Assembly: GCF_000612805.1 (NCBI RefSeq)
Contig: NZ_HG964408.1
Location: 124,001 to 188,000, forward strand
DNA length: 64,000 bases
Origin: Bacillus ndiopicus
Lineage (GTDB): Bacteria; Bacillota; Bacilli; Bacillales_A; Planococcaceae
Direction of reading: 5' to 3'
The notes below the pieces were generated by a model, which did no database searches, was not told the origin of the DNA, and saw nothing but the letters and a program-made list of their open reading frames with translations. The translations under genes and the position numbers were made by a program. Positions 45,816-54,928 of this stretch are shown in pieces; position 1 is the first letter of the stretch; each line of letters begins with the position of its first letter.

Positions 45816-46397
45816 ATGAAACGAGTGGGCATTCTAGGCGGTACATTCAACCCACCACATAATGGTCATTTACTAATGGCGAATGAGGCTTATCATGCGC
45901 TTAAGCTTGATGAGGTGCGCTTTATGCCGAATGCAATACCGCCACATAAAGAGATGCGGTTACCCGCGACAGATAAGCAGCGAATGCAGATGCTTCAGCT
46001 AGCGATTGCTGGTGTACCATATTTCAAAGTGGAAAAGATTGAATTAGAAAGTGGCGGGGTATCATATACGTATAATACAATGCATTTATTGCAGGAGCGA
46101 GAGCCTGATACGCAGTTTTATTTTATTATCGGTGGAGACATGATTGATTCTTTGCATACATGGTACCATATTGAGGAGCTTATCTCTTTTGTGCAGTTTG
46201 TAGGCATTAAGCGACCAGGTACAGAAGCAAAAACGACTTACCCGGTGCAAATACTAGAAACACCAGAAATGAATTTGTCTTCTACAGTTATTCGTCAGCG
46301 CTGTCAGGATGGTGGACCATTAAAATATATATTGCCAGAAGCAGTAGAGGCGTATATTCGAGAGGAAGGTCTTTATGGAGCGCGAAAAATTACTTAA
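45816..46397 (+). CDS. nadD: nicotinate-nucleotide adenylyltransferase, 193 aa
   Basis: NAD biosynthesis. The nucleotidyltransferase motif GGTFNPPHNGHLLMANEA and C-terminal SSTVIRQR (ISSTxIR) are present, with IIGGDMIDSLHTWYHIEEL between. ATG 45816 chosen over the TTG one codon earlier. It overlaps yqeK by 23 bases. Confidence 0.95.
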   Translation: MKRVGILGGTFNPPHNGHLLMANEAYHALKLDEVRFMPNAIPPHKEMRLPATDKQRMQMLQLAIAGVPYFKVEKIELESGGVSYTYNTMHLLQEREPDTQFYFIIGGDMIDSLHTWYHIEELISFVQFVGIKRPGTEAKTTYPVQILETPEMNLSSTVIRQRCQDGGPLKYILPEAVEAYIREEGLYGARKIT

Positions 46398-46935
46398 TGC
46401 AATAAAACCACGCATGCCAGAAAAGCGTTATATTCATACAGTCGGCGTTATGGAAACAGCTATTCAGCTAGCACAGCGCTATGATGAAGATGTGAAAAAA
46501 GCAGAAATAGCAGCTATTTTACATGATATTGCGAAATACGCTGATGAAGAGTGGATGCGTGAAATAGTACGCATCAATCAGCTCGGAGATGAATTAATTT
46601 CTTGGGGCTCAGAAATTTTACATGGCCCTGTCGGTGCATGGATAGCGCAAACAGAATTTCAAATTGATGATGATGCAATTTTGAATGCTATTCGCTACCA
46701 TACGACTGGGCGTGCGAATATGATGAAATTAGAAAAAATACTTTTTATAGCAGATATGATTGAGCCAAATCGCAAGTTTCCTGGTGTTGATAATTTACGT
46801 GAAATCGCGCAGCAAGATTTAACAGTCGCAATGCGTGCATGTATTCATCATTCAGTGGCACATTTAATAAAGACGGAGCTAGCGATTTATCCCTGGTCCA
46901 TTGAATGCTATAACTATTATATAAGAGAGGATTAA
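46375..46935 (+). CDS. yqeK: HD-domain Ap4A hydrolase YqeK, 186 aa
   Basis: HD metal-binding motifs: RYIHTVGVMETAIQLAQRY (His), AAILHDIAKY (HD), LHGPVGAWIA (His), IRYHTTGR (His) and FIADMIEPNR (Asp). Family members hydrolyse diadenosine tetraphosphate symmetrically. The start lies inside nadD, so the two are co-translated. Length equals the B. subtilis protein as remembered. Confidence 0.93.
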   Translation: MEREKLLNAIKPRMPEKRYIHTVGVMETAIQLAQRYDEDVKKAEIAAILHDIAKYADEEWMREIVRINQLGDELISWGSEILHGPVGAWIAQTEFQIDDDAILNAIRYHTTGRANMMKLEKILFIADMIEPNRKFPGVDNLREIAQQDLTVAMRACIHHSVAHLIKTELAIYPWSIECYNYYIRED

Positions 46936-46942
46936 ATGATTG

Positions 46943-47287
46943 ATGAATGAAACATTATTACAATTAGCATATAAAGCGGCAGATGATAAACATGCGGAGG
47001 ATATTGTTGTATTAAATATGAACAATATTTCTTTGCTTGCAGATTATTTTATTATTTGCCATGGTAATTCTGATCGTCAAGTACAGGCGATTGCACGTGA
47101 ACTTCAAGAAAAGGCACATGAGAATGGTCTTGAAGTAAAACGCGTTGAAGGCTTTGATACAGCTCGCTGGATTTTAGTTGATTTAGGCGATGTTGTCGTT
47201 CATGTATTCCATAAAGATGAGCGAAGCTTTTACAATTTAGAGCGTCTATGGGGAGATGCGCCACAATTGGACGCACCTGAGCTGTAA
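46943..47287 (+). CDS. rsfS: ribosomal silencing factor RsfS (YqeL), 114 aa
   Basis: Binds L14 and blocks subunit joining during starvation. AEDIVVLNMNNISLLADYFIICHGNSDRQVQAIAREL and DTARWILVDLGDVVVHVFHKDERSFYNLERLWGDAP are family hallmarks. Start is either ATG 46943 or TTG 46940. The stop overlaps the yqeM start by 1 base (TAATG). Confidence 0.94.
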   Translation: MNETLLQLAYKAADDKHAEDIVVLNMNNISLLADYFIICHGNSDRQVQAIARELQEKAHENGLEVKRVEGFDTARWILVDLGDVVVHVFHKDERSFYNLERLWGDAPQLDAPEL

Positions 47288-48024
47288 TGGCTAGCTATGA
47301 ACGTTTTGCGGAAGTTTATGATGCATTAATGACAGATATCCCATACGACGAATATGTAGAATGGGTAAAAGTCTATGCACCACAAGCTCACTTCCCAACC
47401 TTATTAGATATCGGCTGTGGCACGGGTGTCTTAGCTTCCTTATTTGATGATGCAGGCTACCAGGTAAGCGGTATTGATTTATCAGAGGAAATGCTGATGG
47501 TTGCAAGTGCTCGTTTTGCAGCTGCGAATAAATCGATTCCATTAATGGCGATGTCTATGGATCAGCTAGAAGGCTTTCATGAGCTAGATGTAGCGATTAT
47601 TCCGATTGACTCGATTAATTATGTGCGTGAGGAAAAGGCGGTTATTGAAACGTTACAGCGTATCTATGACAGCCTCCGCCAAGGTGGGCAATTATTTTTT
47701 GATGTCCATTCGCTTTATAAAATGGATGAAATCTTTTTAGATAGCCCATTCACATACGATGATGGAGAAATCGCTTATGTTTGGCATACAGAGCAAGGAA
47801 AAGAACCGCATTCTATTTATCATTACATGACGTTTTTCGCAGAGACGGCTAATGGTTTGTATGAGCGTTTTGACGAGGAACATTACCAGCGCACATTTGC
47901 ACCGCAGCAATACGAGGCGTGGTTACGTGGAGTGGGCTTTACCGAGGTGCATATAACAGCAGATTGGTCAACCGAACAACCACAGGAAGATAGCGAGCGT
48001 GTTTTTATTCGCGCGGTGAAATAA
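47287..48024 (+). CDS. yqeM: class I SAM methyltransferase YqeM, 245 aa
   Basis: SAM-binding loop LLDIGCGTGVLASLF, GIDLSEEML and a catalytic-site loop IIPIDSINYV are visible. The substrate is unknown. ATG overlaps the rsfS stop. A terminator follows, closing the yqeG-yqeM unit before comEA; comER of B. subtilis is absent. Confidence 0.88.
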   Translation: MASYERFAEVYDALMTDIPYDEYVEWVKVYAPQAHFPTLLDIGCGTGVLASLFDDAGYQVSGIDLSEEMLMVASARFAAANKSIPLMAMSMDQLEGFHELDVAIIPIDSINYVREEKAVIETLQRIYDSLRQGGQLFFDVHSLYKMDEIFLDSPFTYDDGEIAYVWHTEQGKEPHSIYHYMTFFAETANGLYERFDEEHYQRTFAPQQYEAWLRGVGFTEVHITADWSTEQPQEDSERVFIRAVK

Positions 48025-48026
48025 TA

Positions 48027-48058
48027 ATGAAGTTAGCTTTTGCTAGCTTCATTTTTTA
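48027..48058 (+). terminator. terminator after yqeM
   Basis: ATGAAGTTAGC pairs with GCTAGCTTCAT around TTTT (one mismatch) and is followed by TTTTTT. Confidence 0.85.
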
Positions 48059-48149
48059 TTTTAAATAAAAAGTACTTTCCATAATAGGGGGAATTTTGTA
48101 TAGTGAAGATAGCTCCATATGAATTAATCTCCTTTTGGAGAGATGTGAA

Positions 48150-48755
48150 ATGCAGCGATACCTTCAAAAATACGGTAAAAAAGTGCTACTCCCGAGTGCA
48201 CTTCTTATTGGACTCCTCTATTTTTTTCTTCAACAAAACAATTCAGCAAAAGTGGAAATCATACCTGCAACAGTGCAGCCTGAACAAGCTATCGAAAACA
48301 ATATTGAAGAAGCTATAACCATTTCAGCAGTTATTGTCGATGTAAAGGGGCAAGTTAAGTTTCCTGGTGTTTACGAACTAACTGAAGAGCATCGTATTAT
48401 TGATGCGATTCAATTAGCAGGTGGCTATACAGATCAGGCAGATACGAAATTGATTAATCATGCTCAGCGTCTACAGGATGAGATGGTTATTTATGTGCCT
48501 TTTCAAGGTGAAGAAGTAGAAGAAAGTGTCAGTTTTACAGCTTCTCAAAATAAAACCTCAACAAAGGTCAATATTAATACGGCAGATGAAGCAGAATTAA
48601 TGACCATTCCTGGCATTGGTCCTGCAAAGGCACAGGCTATTATTAGCCATCGCAATGAAGCTGGCAAATTTCAATCGATTGAGGATATAAAAAAAGTGTC
48701 TGGTATAGGTGAGAAATCGTTTGAGCGAATTAAAGATTTAATTGAAGCAAAATAA
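48150..48755 (+). CDS. comEA: competence DNA receptor ComEA, 201 aa
   Basis: Membrane-anchored dsDNA-binding protein. One N-terminal helix (VLLPSALLIGLLYFFL), a linker, an SLBB domain (VDVKGQVKFPGVYELTEEHRIIDAIQLAGG) and a C-terminal helix-hairpin-helix pair (VNINTADEAELMTIPGIGPAKAQAIISHR, IEDIKKVSGIGEKSFERIKDLI). ATG 48150 follows GGAGAG by 7 bases. First gene of the comE group. Confidence 0.95.
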   Translation: MQRYLQKYGKKVLLPSALLIGLLYFFLQQNNSAKVEIIPATVQPEQAIENNIEEAITISAVIVDVKGQVKFPGVYELTEEHRIIDAIQLAGGYTDQADTKLINHAQRLQDEMVIYVPFQGEEVEESVSFTASQNKTSTKVNINTADEAELMTIPGIGPAKAQAIISHRNEAGKFQSIEDIKKVSGIGEKSFERIKDLIEAK

Positions 48756-48855
48756 TAATTATTATTGATAAGGTTTTGATTAAGTAAAAATAACCCCGTT
48801 GCGTCAATTACGTGAAAAGACTAAACTAAAATTAAGAAATTTTGGAGGTTATCAT

Positions 48856-49431
48856 ATGGAGCGCATTACGTGGGATCAATTTTTCATGGCTCAAAGCCAT
48901 TTATTAGCGTTAAGAAGCACATGTACGAGGCTTGCGGTTGGCGCCACAATCGTAAGGGAAAAGCGCATTATTGCAGGCGGCTATAACGGCTCCATTTCAG
49001 GAGATGAGCATTGTATTGAGAAAGGCTGTTATGTTGTTGATAATCATTGTGTGCGCACAGTACACGCAGAAACAAACGCCTTATTGCAATGTGCTAAATA
49101 CGGTACGCCAGCGAATGGTGCAGATTTATATGTAACTCATTTTCCATGTCTGCCTTGTACGAAAACGATTATTCAAGCCGGTATAAAAAATGTCTATTAC
49201 GCAAAGGATTATAAAAATAATCCTTACGCATTGGAGCTGCTAGCAAAAGCGAATGTCAATGTGAAGCATATCCCGTTCGACGAAGCGAAAATTGACTTTT
49301 TGCAGGATGAGAAATTGCAGTTGCTTATAGAGATGCTTGAAAAATTACGTAGCTATGGTGCTTCTCCAGAGGAATTAGGTCCCTTAGAGGAGAAGATAAA
49401 TGAACTTTTTGGTCAATTACTTAAAAAATAA
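48856..49431 (+). CDS. comEB: ComEB dCMP deaminase, 191 aa
   Basis: Zinc deaminase: HAETNALLQ supplies the histidine and catalytic glutamate and FPCLPCTKTI the two cysteines. The start was set at ATG 48856 (GGAGG upstream). In B. subtilis ComEB is a dCMP deaminase and has a role in localising competence machinery. It overlaps comEC by 32 bases. Confidence 0.93.
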   Translation: MERITWDQFFMAQSHLLALRSTCTRLAVGATIVREKRIIAGGYNGSISGDEHCIEKGCYVVDNHCVRTVHAETNALLQCAKYGTPANGADLYVTHFPCLPCTKTIIQAGIKNVYYAKDYKNNPYALELLAKANVNVKHIPFDEAKIDFLQDEKLQLLIEMLEKLRSYGASPEELGPLEEKINELFGQLLKK

Positions 49432-51718
49432 GTGGTTATATTATGCCATGGTAGTTCTCATTGCTGAAGGTGCAGCATTTGAATCACCATGGCTTTTTCT
49501 ATGGCTAGCTGTACTATTAGCTTTTTGTTATTATAAGCGGCTACCGTTCATTCATTTAAATGCACTAACGATTGTTTGTGGAGTTGTTTATTGCTACACA
49601 GTATGGCAAATAACTATGCTCTATGAGCCCATTACAATGCCTATAGAGCTTAATTGGACGAGCGAATATAAGATAGACGGGGCATCCTTACGCGGCTTTA
49701 TGAGGGACGAGAAGGGGCGTAAAATCTATGTGCAGTATACTTTTATTAGCGAGCAAGAAAAGCGTGATTATAGTGAACAGTCTTTAACTGGACAACGCTT
49801 TCTAGTAGAAGGTGTGTTAGTAACACCTTCAATGCCTGCACACGCTTATAGCTTTGCTATGGCTGACTACTTACGTAGCAAGCATGCGCGTGGGGTTTTG
49901 GAAATTTCCTCCCTGCACTTTATTGAAAAGCAGTATTCTTTAACAAGCCTTTTAGCACAACAGCGCTTTCAAATGCTGCGACATATTGAAAAAAGCTTTC
50001 CTCCATCACTTATTGCAGAGACACAAGCTTTATTAATCGGCTCACAGGAGCAGGTAGAAGTAGATTTGAATCGAGCTTATCAAAAGCTTGGCATTACCCA
50101 TCTATTCGCAATTTCAGGCTTGCATGTTGCGCTTATTTCTATGTTATTTTTTGAAGCTTTGTTACGTTTACGTATACGCAAGGAACTAGCGACTTTATTG
50201 TTAATAATTATATTACCTGCATATGCACTAATAGCAGGTGGAGCACCATCCGTTTGGAGGGCAGTCCTTGTTGTAGAAGTCGTTATGCTAGCACGTTATT
50301 TAAAATGGCGACTGGGTGCTTTAGATGCACTCTCTATATGCTTTATTGTTTTTGTTCTTTGGGAGCCAGGTGCATTTTATCAAATCGGCTTTCAATTATC
50401 TTATTTAGCAACGTTAAGTTTAATTTTATCCTCCAGATTGCTAGCATCGATGCAAGGGCTACTTATGCAAACTTTTATGATGACATGTGCATGCCAGGTG
50501 CTCGTCTACCCGTTATTATTGCTTCATTTTTATGAAATCAGCTTATCCTCCTTTGTTGCTAATATTTTATTTGTACCATTATTCTCCTTTATTATTTTAC
50601 CTATTAATATTTTATTGCTTATGATGACATATATTTGTAAGCCTCTTGCCACACTGTTATTTTGGATGTATGAGCCATGCCGTATGTTTTTGACGGAGTT
50701 TATTCTTTTTTTGCAAAATATGCCGTATCAAATGTGGGTTGCGGGTAAGCCATCTATAATCATCTTTCTTATGTTATTTTGTAGCACCTGTGCAACCTTG
50801 TATTATTTTCAGTTACAGAAATGGAGGTTTGCTTTGCTGTTGCTTATAGTACCAGCTCTTTTTACGCAAATGCTACCTTATACGAATAAACAACTGCTTG
50901 TGTCCTTTGTTAATGTAGGACAGGGTGACTGTGTTGTAATTGAGCTGCCTTATCGAAGGGCGGTATATGTTATAGATACAGGTGGTTTGCTGCGATTTGA
51001 GCAGGAGGCGTGGAAGCGGCGCAGCAACGAGTATGAAGTTGGTCGCCAAGTCGTTGTGCCATTTTTAAAAGGTAAAGGCATCGGAAAGGTCGATAAGCTT
51101 ATTTTAACGCATGCTGATGCTGACCATGTTGAAGGGGCAGAGGAAATATTGCGCGAAATTGCAATACAAGAAGTACATGTATCACCTAGCTCATTGGAAA
51201 AAGTGGTAATGACTGATTTTTTACAGGAGGCAGGTAAGCAAAAACTGTTAATTCGAGAACAAATAGCAGGCGATGCTTGGCAAGTAGGTAAAGCCAGTTT
51301 CCGCTACTTATGGCCAAACGATGTTGATTATGAGGGCAATAATGATTCACTCGTCCTATTGATGGAGTTTGATGCTTTAAAAATATTATTGACAGGAGAT
51401 TTAGAGCATGAAGGTGAAATGGCGCTAGTGAAAATTGCTGGTGATAAAATTCGCGATGTTAGCATATTAAAACTTGGTCATCATGGTAGTAAAACATCGA
51501 GCATTGAAGAATTTATTGAAGTGACCAATCCTCAACTAGCAATTATTATGGCTGGGAAAAACAATCGTTACAATCATCCACATCCAGAAGTAGTTGCACG
51601 TTTACAAAGCAATGATATTGCTTATTTAATAACAGGTGAAGTAGGCACGGTGACAGTGCAATGGGACGGTAACCAGCTCACATACGACACAATGTCGATG
51701 TATTTTCCAGAAAATTAA
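49400..51718 (+). CDS. comEC: DNA uptake channel ComEC/Rec2, 772 aa
   Basis: An N-terminal DUF4131-like region, the ComEC membrane domain (AISGLHVALISMLFFEALLRL; then several helices through about residue 500), and a C-terminal metallo-beta-lactamase-like domain with LTHADADHVEGAEEIL and KLGHHGSKTSS. The MBL part may degrade the non-transported strand. Complete and uninterrupted. GAGGAG lies upstream of the ATG within comEB. Confidence 0.95.
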   Translation: MNFLVNYLKNKWLYYAMVVLIAEGAAFESPWLFLWLAVLLAFCYYKRLPFIHLNALTIVCGVVYCYTVWQITMLYEPITMPIELNWTSEYKIDGASLRGFMRDEKGRKIYVQYTFISEQEKRDYSEQSLTGQRFLVEGVLVTPSMPAHAYSFAMADYLRSKHARGVLEISSLHFIEKQYSLTSLLAQQRFQMLRHIEKSFPPSLIAETQALLIGSQEQVEVDLNRAYQKLGITHLFAISGLHVALISMLFFEALLRLRIRKELATLLLIIILPAYALIAGGAPSVWRAVLVVEVVMLARYLKWRLGALDALSICFIVFVLWEPGAFYQIGFQLSYLATLSLILSSRLLASMQGLLMQTFMMTCACQVLVYPLLLLHFYEISLSSFVANILFVPLFSFIILPINILLLMMTYICKPLATLLFWMYEPCRMFLTEFILFLQNMPYQMWVAGKPSIIIFLMLFCSTCATLYYFQLQKWRFALLLLIVPALFTQMLPYTNKQLLVSFVNVGQGDCVVIELPYRRAVYVIDTGGLLRFEQEAWKRRSNEYEVGRQVVVPFLKGKGIGKVDKLILTHADADHVEGAEEILREIAIQEVHVSPSSLEKVVMTDFLQEAGKQKLLIREQIAGDAWQVGKASFRYLWPNDVDYEGNNDSLVLLMEFDALKILLTGDLEHEGEMALVKIAGDKIRDVSILKLGHHGSKTSSIEEFIEVTNPQLAIIMAGKNNRYNHPHPEVVARLQSNDIAYLITGEVGTVTVQWDGNQLTYDTMSMYFPEN

Positions 51719-51750
51719 AACCAATGTTTTTAATATTTCAATAGAGCAGT

Positions 51751-51796
51751 AAAAAGTTGCCCAGAAAGCGGCACACTAGCCAGCTTTCTGGGCAAC
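51751..51796. terminator. bidirectional terminator between comEC and yqzM
   Basis: GTTGCCCAGAAAG pairs perfectly with CTTTCTGGGCAAC around a loop with GGCACACTAGCC. AAAAA on the left acts as T-tract for the convergent yqzM. Shares the AAAAAGTTGYCY...GCACnCTnGC pattern with 23210. Confidence 0.85.
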
Positions 51797-51811
51797 CATT
51801 TGCTTTGTGAA

Positions 51812-51982
51812 TTAGCGTGTAGCTACTTCTACAATCATCGCGATGATGAACATTATTGTGAATACTCCGAAAGGTACAGCGAAGCCAATACCAGCGTCAA
51901 TAGCATCATTGCGTTGAGAAGCGCGACCGCGGCCTTCGAATGGGTTTTCAGTAACGTAATTTGGATCGTTATGTCCTGCCAT
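51812..51982 (-). CDS. yqzM: YqzM family small membrane protein, 56 aa
   Basis: MAGHNDPNYVTENPFEGRG, then RNDAIDAGIGFAVPFGVF, and one membrane helix TIMFIIAMIVEVA. The RNDAID-GIGF core matches YqzM of B. subtilis, which sits in the same place after comEC. GGAGGG is 6 bases before the ATG. Function is unknown. Confidence 0.85.
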   Translation of the reverse strand: MAGHNDPNYVTENPFEGRGRASQRNDAIDAGIGFAVPFGVFTIMFIIAMIVEVATR

Positions 51983-52183
51983 ATATATCCCTCCTACTCT
52001 TTTTCAATTATAAGTCAAGCTATTGTAAAAATCTATATGCAATACAATTTTCATCGGCATAGTGTATGTTAAATTGTCGTAATTTAAACACATTCATTTA
52101 GCGGCTGTTTGATAATCTGTGACATCCATTAAATTGAGATAAGTGCTATACTAGAAAGGAAGAAGTAAAAGAGGAGTTTCGCG

Positions 52184-53197
52184 ATGATTACAAAAATTTG
52201 GCAAGATATAAAGAAGGGCAATATTGCACCTGTCTATTTAATTGTTGGCGAAGAAACATATTTTATAGATGAAACGGTTAATCGTTTGAAGGAGGCCTTA
52301 AGCGGGCAAGAAGAGGTTGAGCTGATACCTTTTGACTTAGCTGAACGGCCTGTAGATTTTGTAATAGATGAGGCAGACACAATACCATTTTTTACAGATA
52401 AAAAGCTTATTATTGCTAAAAATGCTTCATTTTTAAAGGCGACAGAAAAAGGAAAAGAAAAAATAGAACATGATTTAAAGCGTTTGGAAACTTGGTTGTC
52501 TTACCCAACTGATACTGCGGTAACTGTTTTTATAGCGCCGTATGAAAAATTGGATGAGCGAAAAAAAGTAACAAAGCTAATGAAAGAAAGCTCTGTTTTA
52601 ATTTCGGCAGAAACACCGAAAGAACAGGATTTATATGTTTGGATTAAGCTTGAAGTAGAAGCTTCTGGGAAAATAATCGGGGACAGTGCTACAGCGAAGC
52701 TTTTGGAAATGGTCGGTGCAAATATGCTGCAGTTAAAAATGGAGCTTGAAAAAATGGTGCTTTATTTAGGTCAAGAGCATGAAATAACAGAAGAGCTAGT
52801 CGAAGAGCTTGTGGCAAAAACATTGGAGCACGATGCTTTTAAAATGTTGAACGCTTATTTAGGGAATCGACAAGCGGAGGCATTAACGATTTATCATGAT
52901 TTATTGCGTCAAAAAGAGGAACCAATTATGCTTGTCGGTTTACTAGCATCAAATATTCGCACGATGAGCCAAGCGTTCTATTTATTGACGAAAGGCTACC
53001 ATCCGCAGCAAATTGCCAAACAGTTAAAAGTACATCCATATCGTGTGAAAATGATACTTGAACAGCGCAACCGCCCAGCAGCGGAGCGATTATTACAAGC
53101 CTTGAATGCATTAGCGACCGTCGATTTACAATTAAAATCTACGAGCAGCAACCGAGCTCGAATTTTAGAGCTATTTTTAATGAAGCCTCTTCTTTAA
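52184..53197 (+). CDS. holA: DNA polymerase III delta subunit HolA (YqeN), 337 aa
   Basis: Clamp-loader wrench subunit. Family segments: PVYLIVGEETYFIDETVNRLKEAL, IDEADTIPFFTDKKLIIAKNA, and the C-terminal collar MLVGLLASNIRTMSQAFYLL with LKVHPYRVKMILEQ. As usual for delta, no functional Walker A is present. The terminator begins inside the last codons. Confidence 0.92.
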   Translation: MITKIWQDIKKGNIAPVYLIVGEETYFIDETVNRLKEALSGQEEVELIPFDLAERPVDFVIDEADTIPFFTDKKLIIAKNASFLKATEKGKEKIEHDLKRLETWLSYPTDTAVTVFIAPYEKLDERKKVTKLMKESSVLISAETPKEQDLYVWIKLEVEASGKIIGDSATAKLLEMVGANMLQLKMELEKMVLYLGQEHEITEELVEELVAKTLEHDAFKMLNAYLGNRQAEALTIYHDLLRQKEEPIMLVGLLASNIRTMSQAFYLLTKGYHPQQIAKQLKVHPYRVKMILEQRNRPAAERLLQALNALATVDLQLKSTSSNRARILELFLMKPLL

Positions 53198-53212
53198 GGA
53201 AGAGGTTTTTTT
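53186..53212 (+). terminator. terminator overlapping the holA stop
   Basis: CCTCTTC pairs with GAAGAGG around a loop that contains the stop codon, followed by seven T. Confidence 0.9.
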
Positions 53213-53226
53213 GTTAGAAATTTGTG

Positions 53227-53370
53227 AATCGCTCGAATAGCAGAGAAAATCGCTCAAATAAGGTGGAGAATCGCTCGAATAGCAAGAGAAATCGCTCAAT
53301 TAGGATAGAGAATTGCTCGAATAGCAGAAGAAGCCACTGAGATAAGAGAAATCGCTCAAATAGCCAAATC
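53227..53370. repeat. 21-bp tandem repeat array (five exact-period units plus degenerate ones)
   Basis: Units of consensus AATCGCTCGAATAGCARRRGA begin at 53227, 53248, 53269, 53290 and 53311, exactly 21 bp apart; degenerate units follow near 53331, 53350 and 53367. Units alternate CTCGAATAGCA and CTCAAATAAGG/CTCAATTAGGA forms. It lies between convergent holA and rpsT, with terminators on both sides, and is not part of a gene. Confidence 0.85.
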
Positions 53371-53401
53371 ACCCAGCAGGTGATATTTCAAGCATAAAAC
53401 G

Positions 53402-53430
53402 AAAAAAGGTCAGCAATGAATGCTGACCAA
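53402..53430 (-). terminator. terminator after rpsT
   Basis: On the minus strand TTGGTCAGC pairs with GCTGACC around ATTCATT and runs into six T. Confidence 0.85.
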
Positions 53431-53441
53431 TGTTTCATAAC

Positions 53442-53690
53442 TTACGCTTTTTTAGCTAAACGTGATTTTGTACGAGCAGCCGCGTTTTTGTGGATAAGAC
53501 CTTTACCAGCAGCTGTATCCACTGCTTTTGAAGCAGCAACTACTAATTCTTGTGCGTTTTCAGCACCAGCAGTTAAAGCTTGTTCAGCTTTTTTCACAGC
53601 AGTACGCATAGCAGATTTCGCTTGAGAGTTTGCTTCGTTTGCTTTTGCGTTTACTTTAACGCGTTTAATAGCAGATTTAATATTTGGCAT
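53442..53690 (-). CDS. rpsT: 30S ribosomal protein S20, 82 aa
   Basis: [39 protein letters not shown] and the C-terminal [20 protein letters not shown] are typical of bS20. The ATG at 53690 has AGGAGGTG 7 bases upstream. Divergent from gpr. Confidence 0.97.
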   Translation of the reverse strand: MPNIKSAIKRVKVNAKANEANSQAKSAMRTAVKKAEQALTAGAENAQELVVAASKAVDTAAGKGLIHKNAAARTKSRLAKKA

Positions 53691-53855
53691 AACTTTCACC
53701 TCCTAAATATTAGGTACGAGATGAGTATCTTCTCACTTAGTTCATGTGTCAATACAACAAAAATCATTCTACCAAACAGTAGCCGTAATTGCAATACATA
53801 AATGCAAAGAATATTTACTTGACAGTTTGACCACACTAAAAAATGAGGTGAAAAT

Positions 53856-54875
53856 ATGGAACAAGTACATTGGGGTAGAACAGATTTAGTAGATGAAACA
53901 GACGAAGTGTTAACGTATGAAACGCAGCAACAAAAGGAAAAGACGGCACGTAAAAGTGGCATTTTGATGGAGGAGCTGCGAGAACAGCGCGTTGAAATTA
54001 CTAAAGTAACAGTATCGAAAGAAGGGGAACAGCAAATTGGCAAAAAGCAAGGTACCTATATTACTTTGTCTATTCCGACACTTTACCCGAGCGATACAGA
54101 TGGTTTTACACAATTGCAGCAAGTTTTGCAAAAATATATTGCCATGCTACTAAGCGAGATTAATTACAAATCTCCAAATAAAATACTTATTGTTGGGCTC
54201 GGTAATAAAACAATTACGCCAGATGCAATTGGACCAATAGCAATTGATGAGCTACAAAGTGCATTTTCTGAGAATCCTAATGAACAGTTCGTTATGTATG
54301 CACCAGGGGTAACAGGGCAAACGGGTTTTGAAACGAGTGAATTTGTAAAGGCGTTAGCAGAAAAAATTCAACCAGCAGCGGTCATTGTTATTGATGCACT
54401 TGCCACAAGAAGCAGCAAACGTCTATGTCGCACAATTCAGCTAACAGATACAGGTATTCATCCAGGCTCAGGTGTTGGCAATCAACGCGCGGAAATATCT
54501 AAGGAAGTACTAGGTGTGCCTGTGTTAGCAATTGGTATTCCAACGGTTGTAGAAGCAACGGTGCTAATAGCAGATGCTGTCGATACAGTATTTCGTTCAA
54601 TAGCATCGCGTATTAGCGAGCGTGAAAAACCATCAGGTAAGCTTTCTGTAACAGGCTGGCGATCTGATACAAAAGATGCTGATTTAACATTAGTAAAGCC
54701 AATTTTCGGTGAATGGTCGACATGGTCTATTGAAGATAAAAGGAAGTTATTTGAAGAAGTGTTCCATGCACAGGAGCGCTTTATCGTTACACCGAAAGAA
54801 GTCGATATATGGCTTATGCAGTACGCATTATTAATTTCAAACAGTTTATTCCATTTAACGACAACCGATTCATAA
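53856..54875 (+). CDS. gpr: GPR germination endopeptidase, 339 aa
   Basis: Degrades small acid-soluble spore proteins at germination; made as a zymogen that self-processes in the forespore. ILIVGLGNKTITPDAIGP, VMYAPGVTGQTGFET, VIVIDALATRSSKRL and TGIHPGSGVGNQRAEISKEVLGVPVLAIGIPTVVEA are family hallmarks. AATGAGGTG precedes the ATG. A GC-rich hairpin separates it from spoIIP. Confidence 0.94.
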   Translation: MEQVHWGRTDLVDETDEVLTYETQQQKEKTARKSGILMEELREQRVEITKVTVSKEGEQQIGKKQGTYITLSIPTLYPSDTDGFTQLQQVLQKYIAMLLSEINYKSPNKILIVGLGNKTITPDAIGPIAIDELQSAFSENPNEQFVMYAPGVTGQTGFETSEFVKALAEKIQPAAVIVIDALATRSSKRLCRTIQLTDTGIHPGSGVGNQRAEISKEVLGVPVLAIGIPTVVEATVLIADAVDTVFRSIASRISEREKPSGKLSVTGWRSDTKDADLTLVKPIFGEWSTWSIEDKRKLFEEVFHAQERFIVTPKEVDIWLMQYALLISNSLFHLTTTDS

Positions 54876-54886
54876 GTTCTAAACAT

Positions 54887-54920
54887 TCCCCTCCCTCCAT
54901 AGAGTAGTGGAAGGAGGGGA
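54887..54920 (+). promoter_or_regulatory. hairpin between gpr and spoIIP that covers the spoIIP ribosome site
   Basis: CCCCTCCCTCCA pairs with TGGAAGGAGGGG (one bulge) around about 8 bases. The 3' arm contains GGAGGGG, the presumed spoIIP Shine-Dalgarno. No T-tract follows, so it looks less like a terminator than a translational control element. Confidence 0.55.
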
Positions 54921-54928
54921 TGCAAGCT

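Noticed and set aside
51800..52072. 90-residue plus-strand frame after comEC
   Set aside because: It is the reverse of yqzM, which has the better ribosome site and a recognisable family motif.
53227..53370. Possible CRISPR array
   Set aside because: The repeats are contiguous with no unique spacers and no cas gene is present; it is a simple tandem array.
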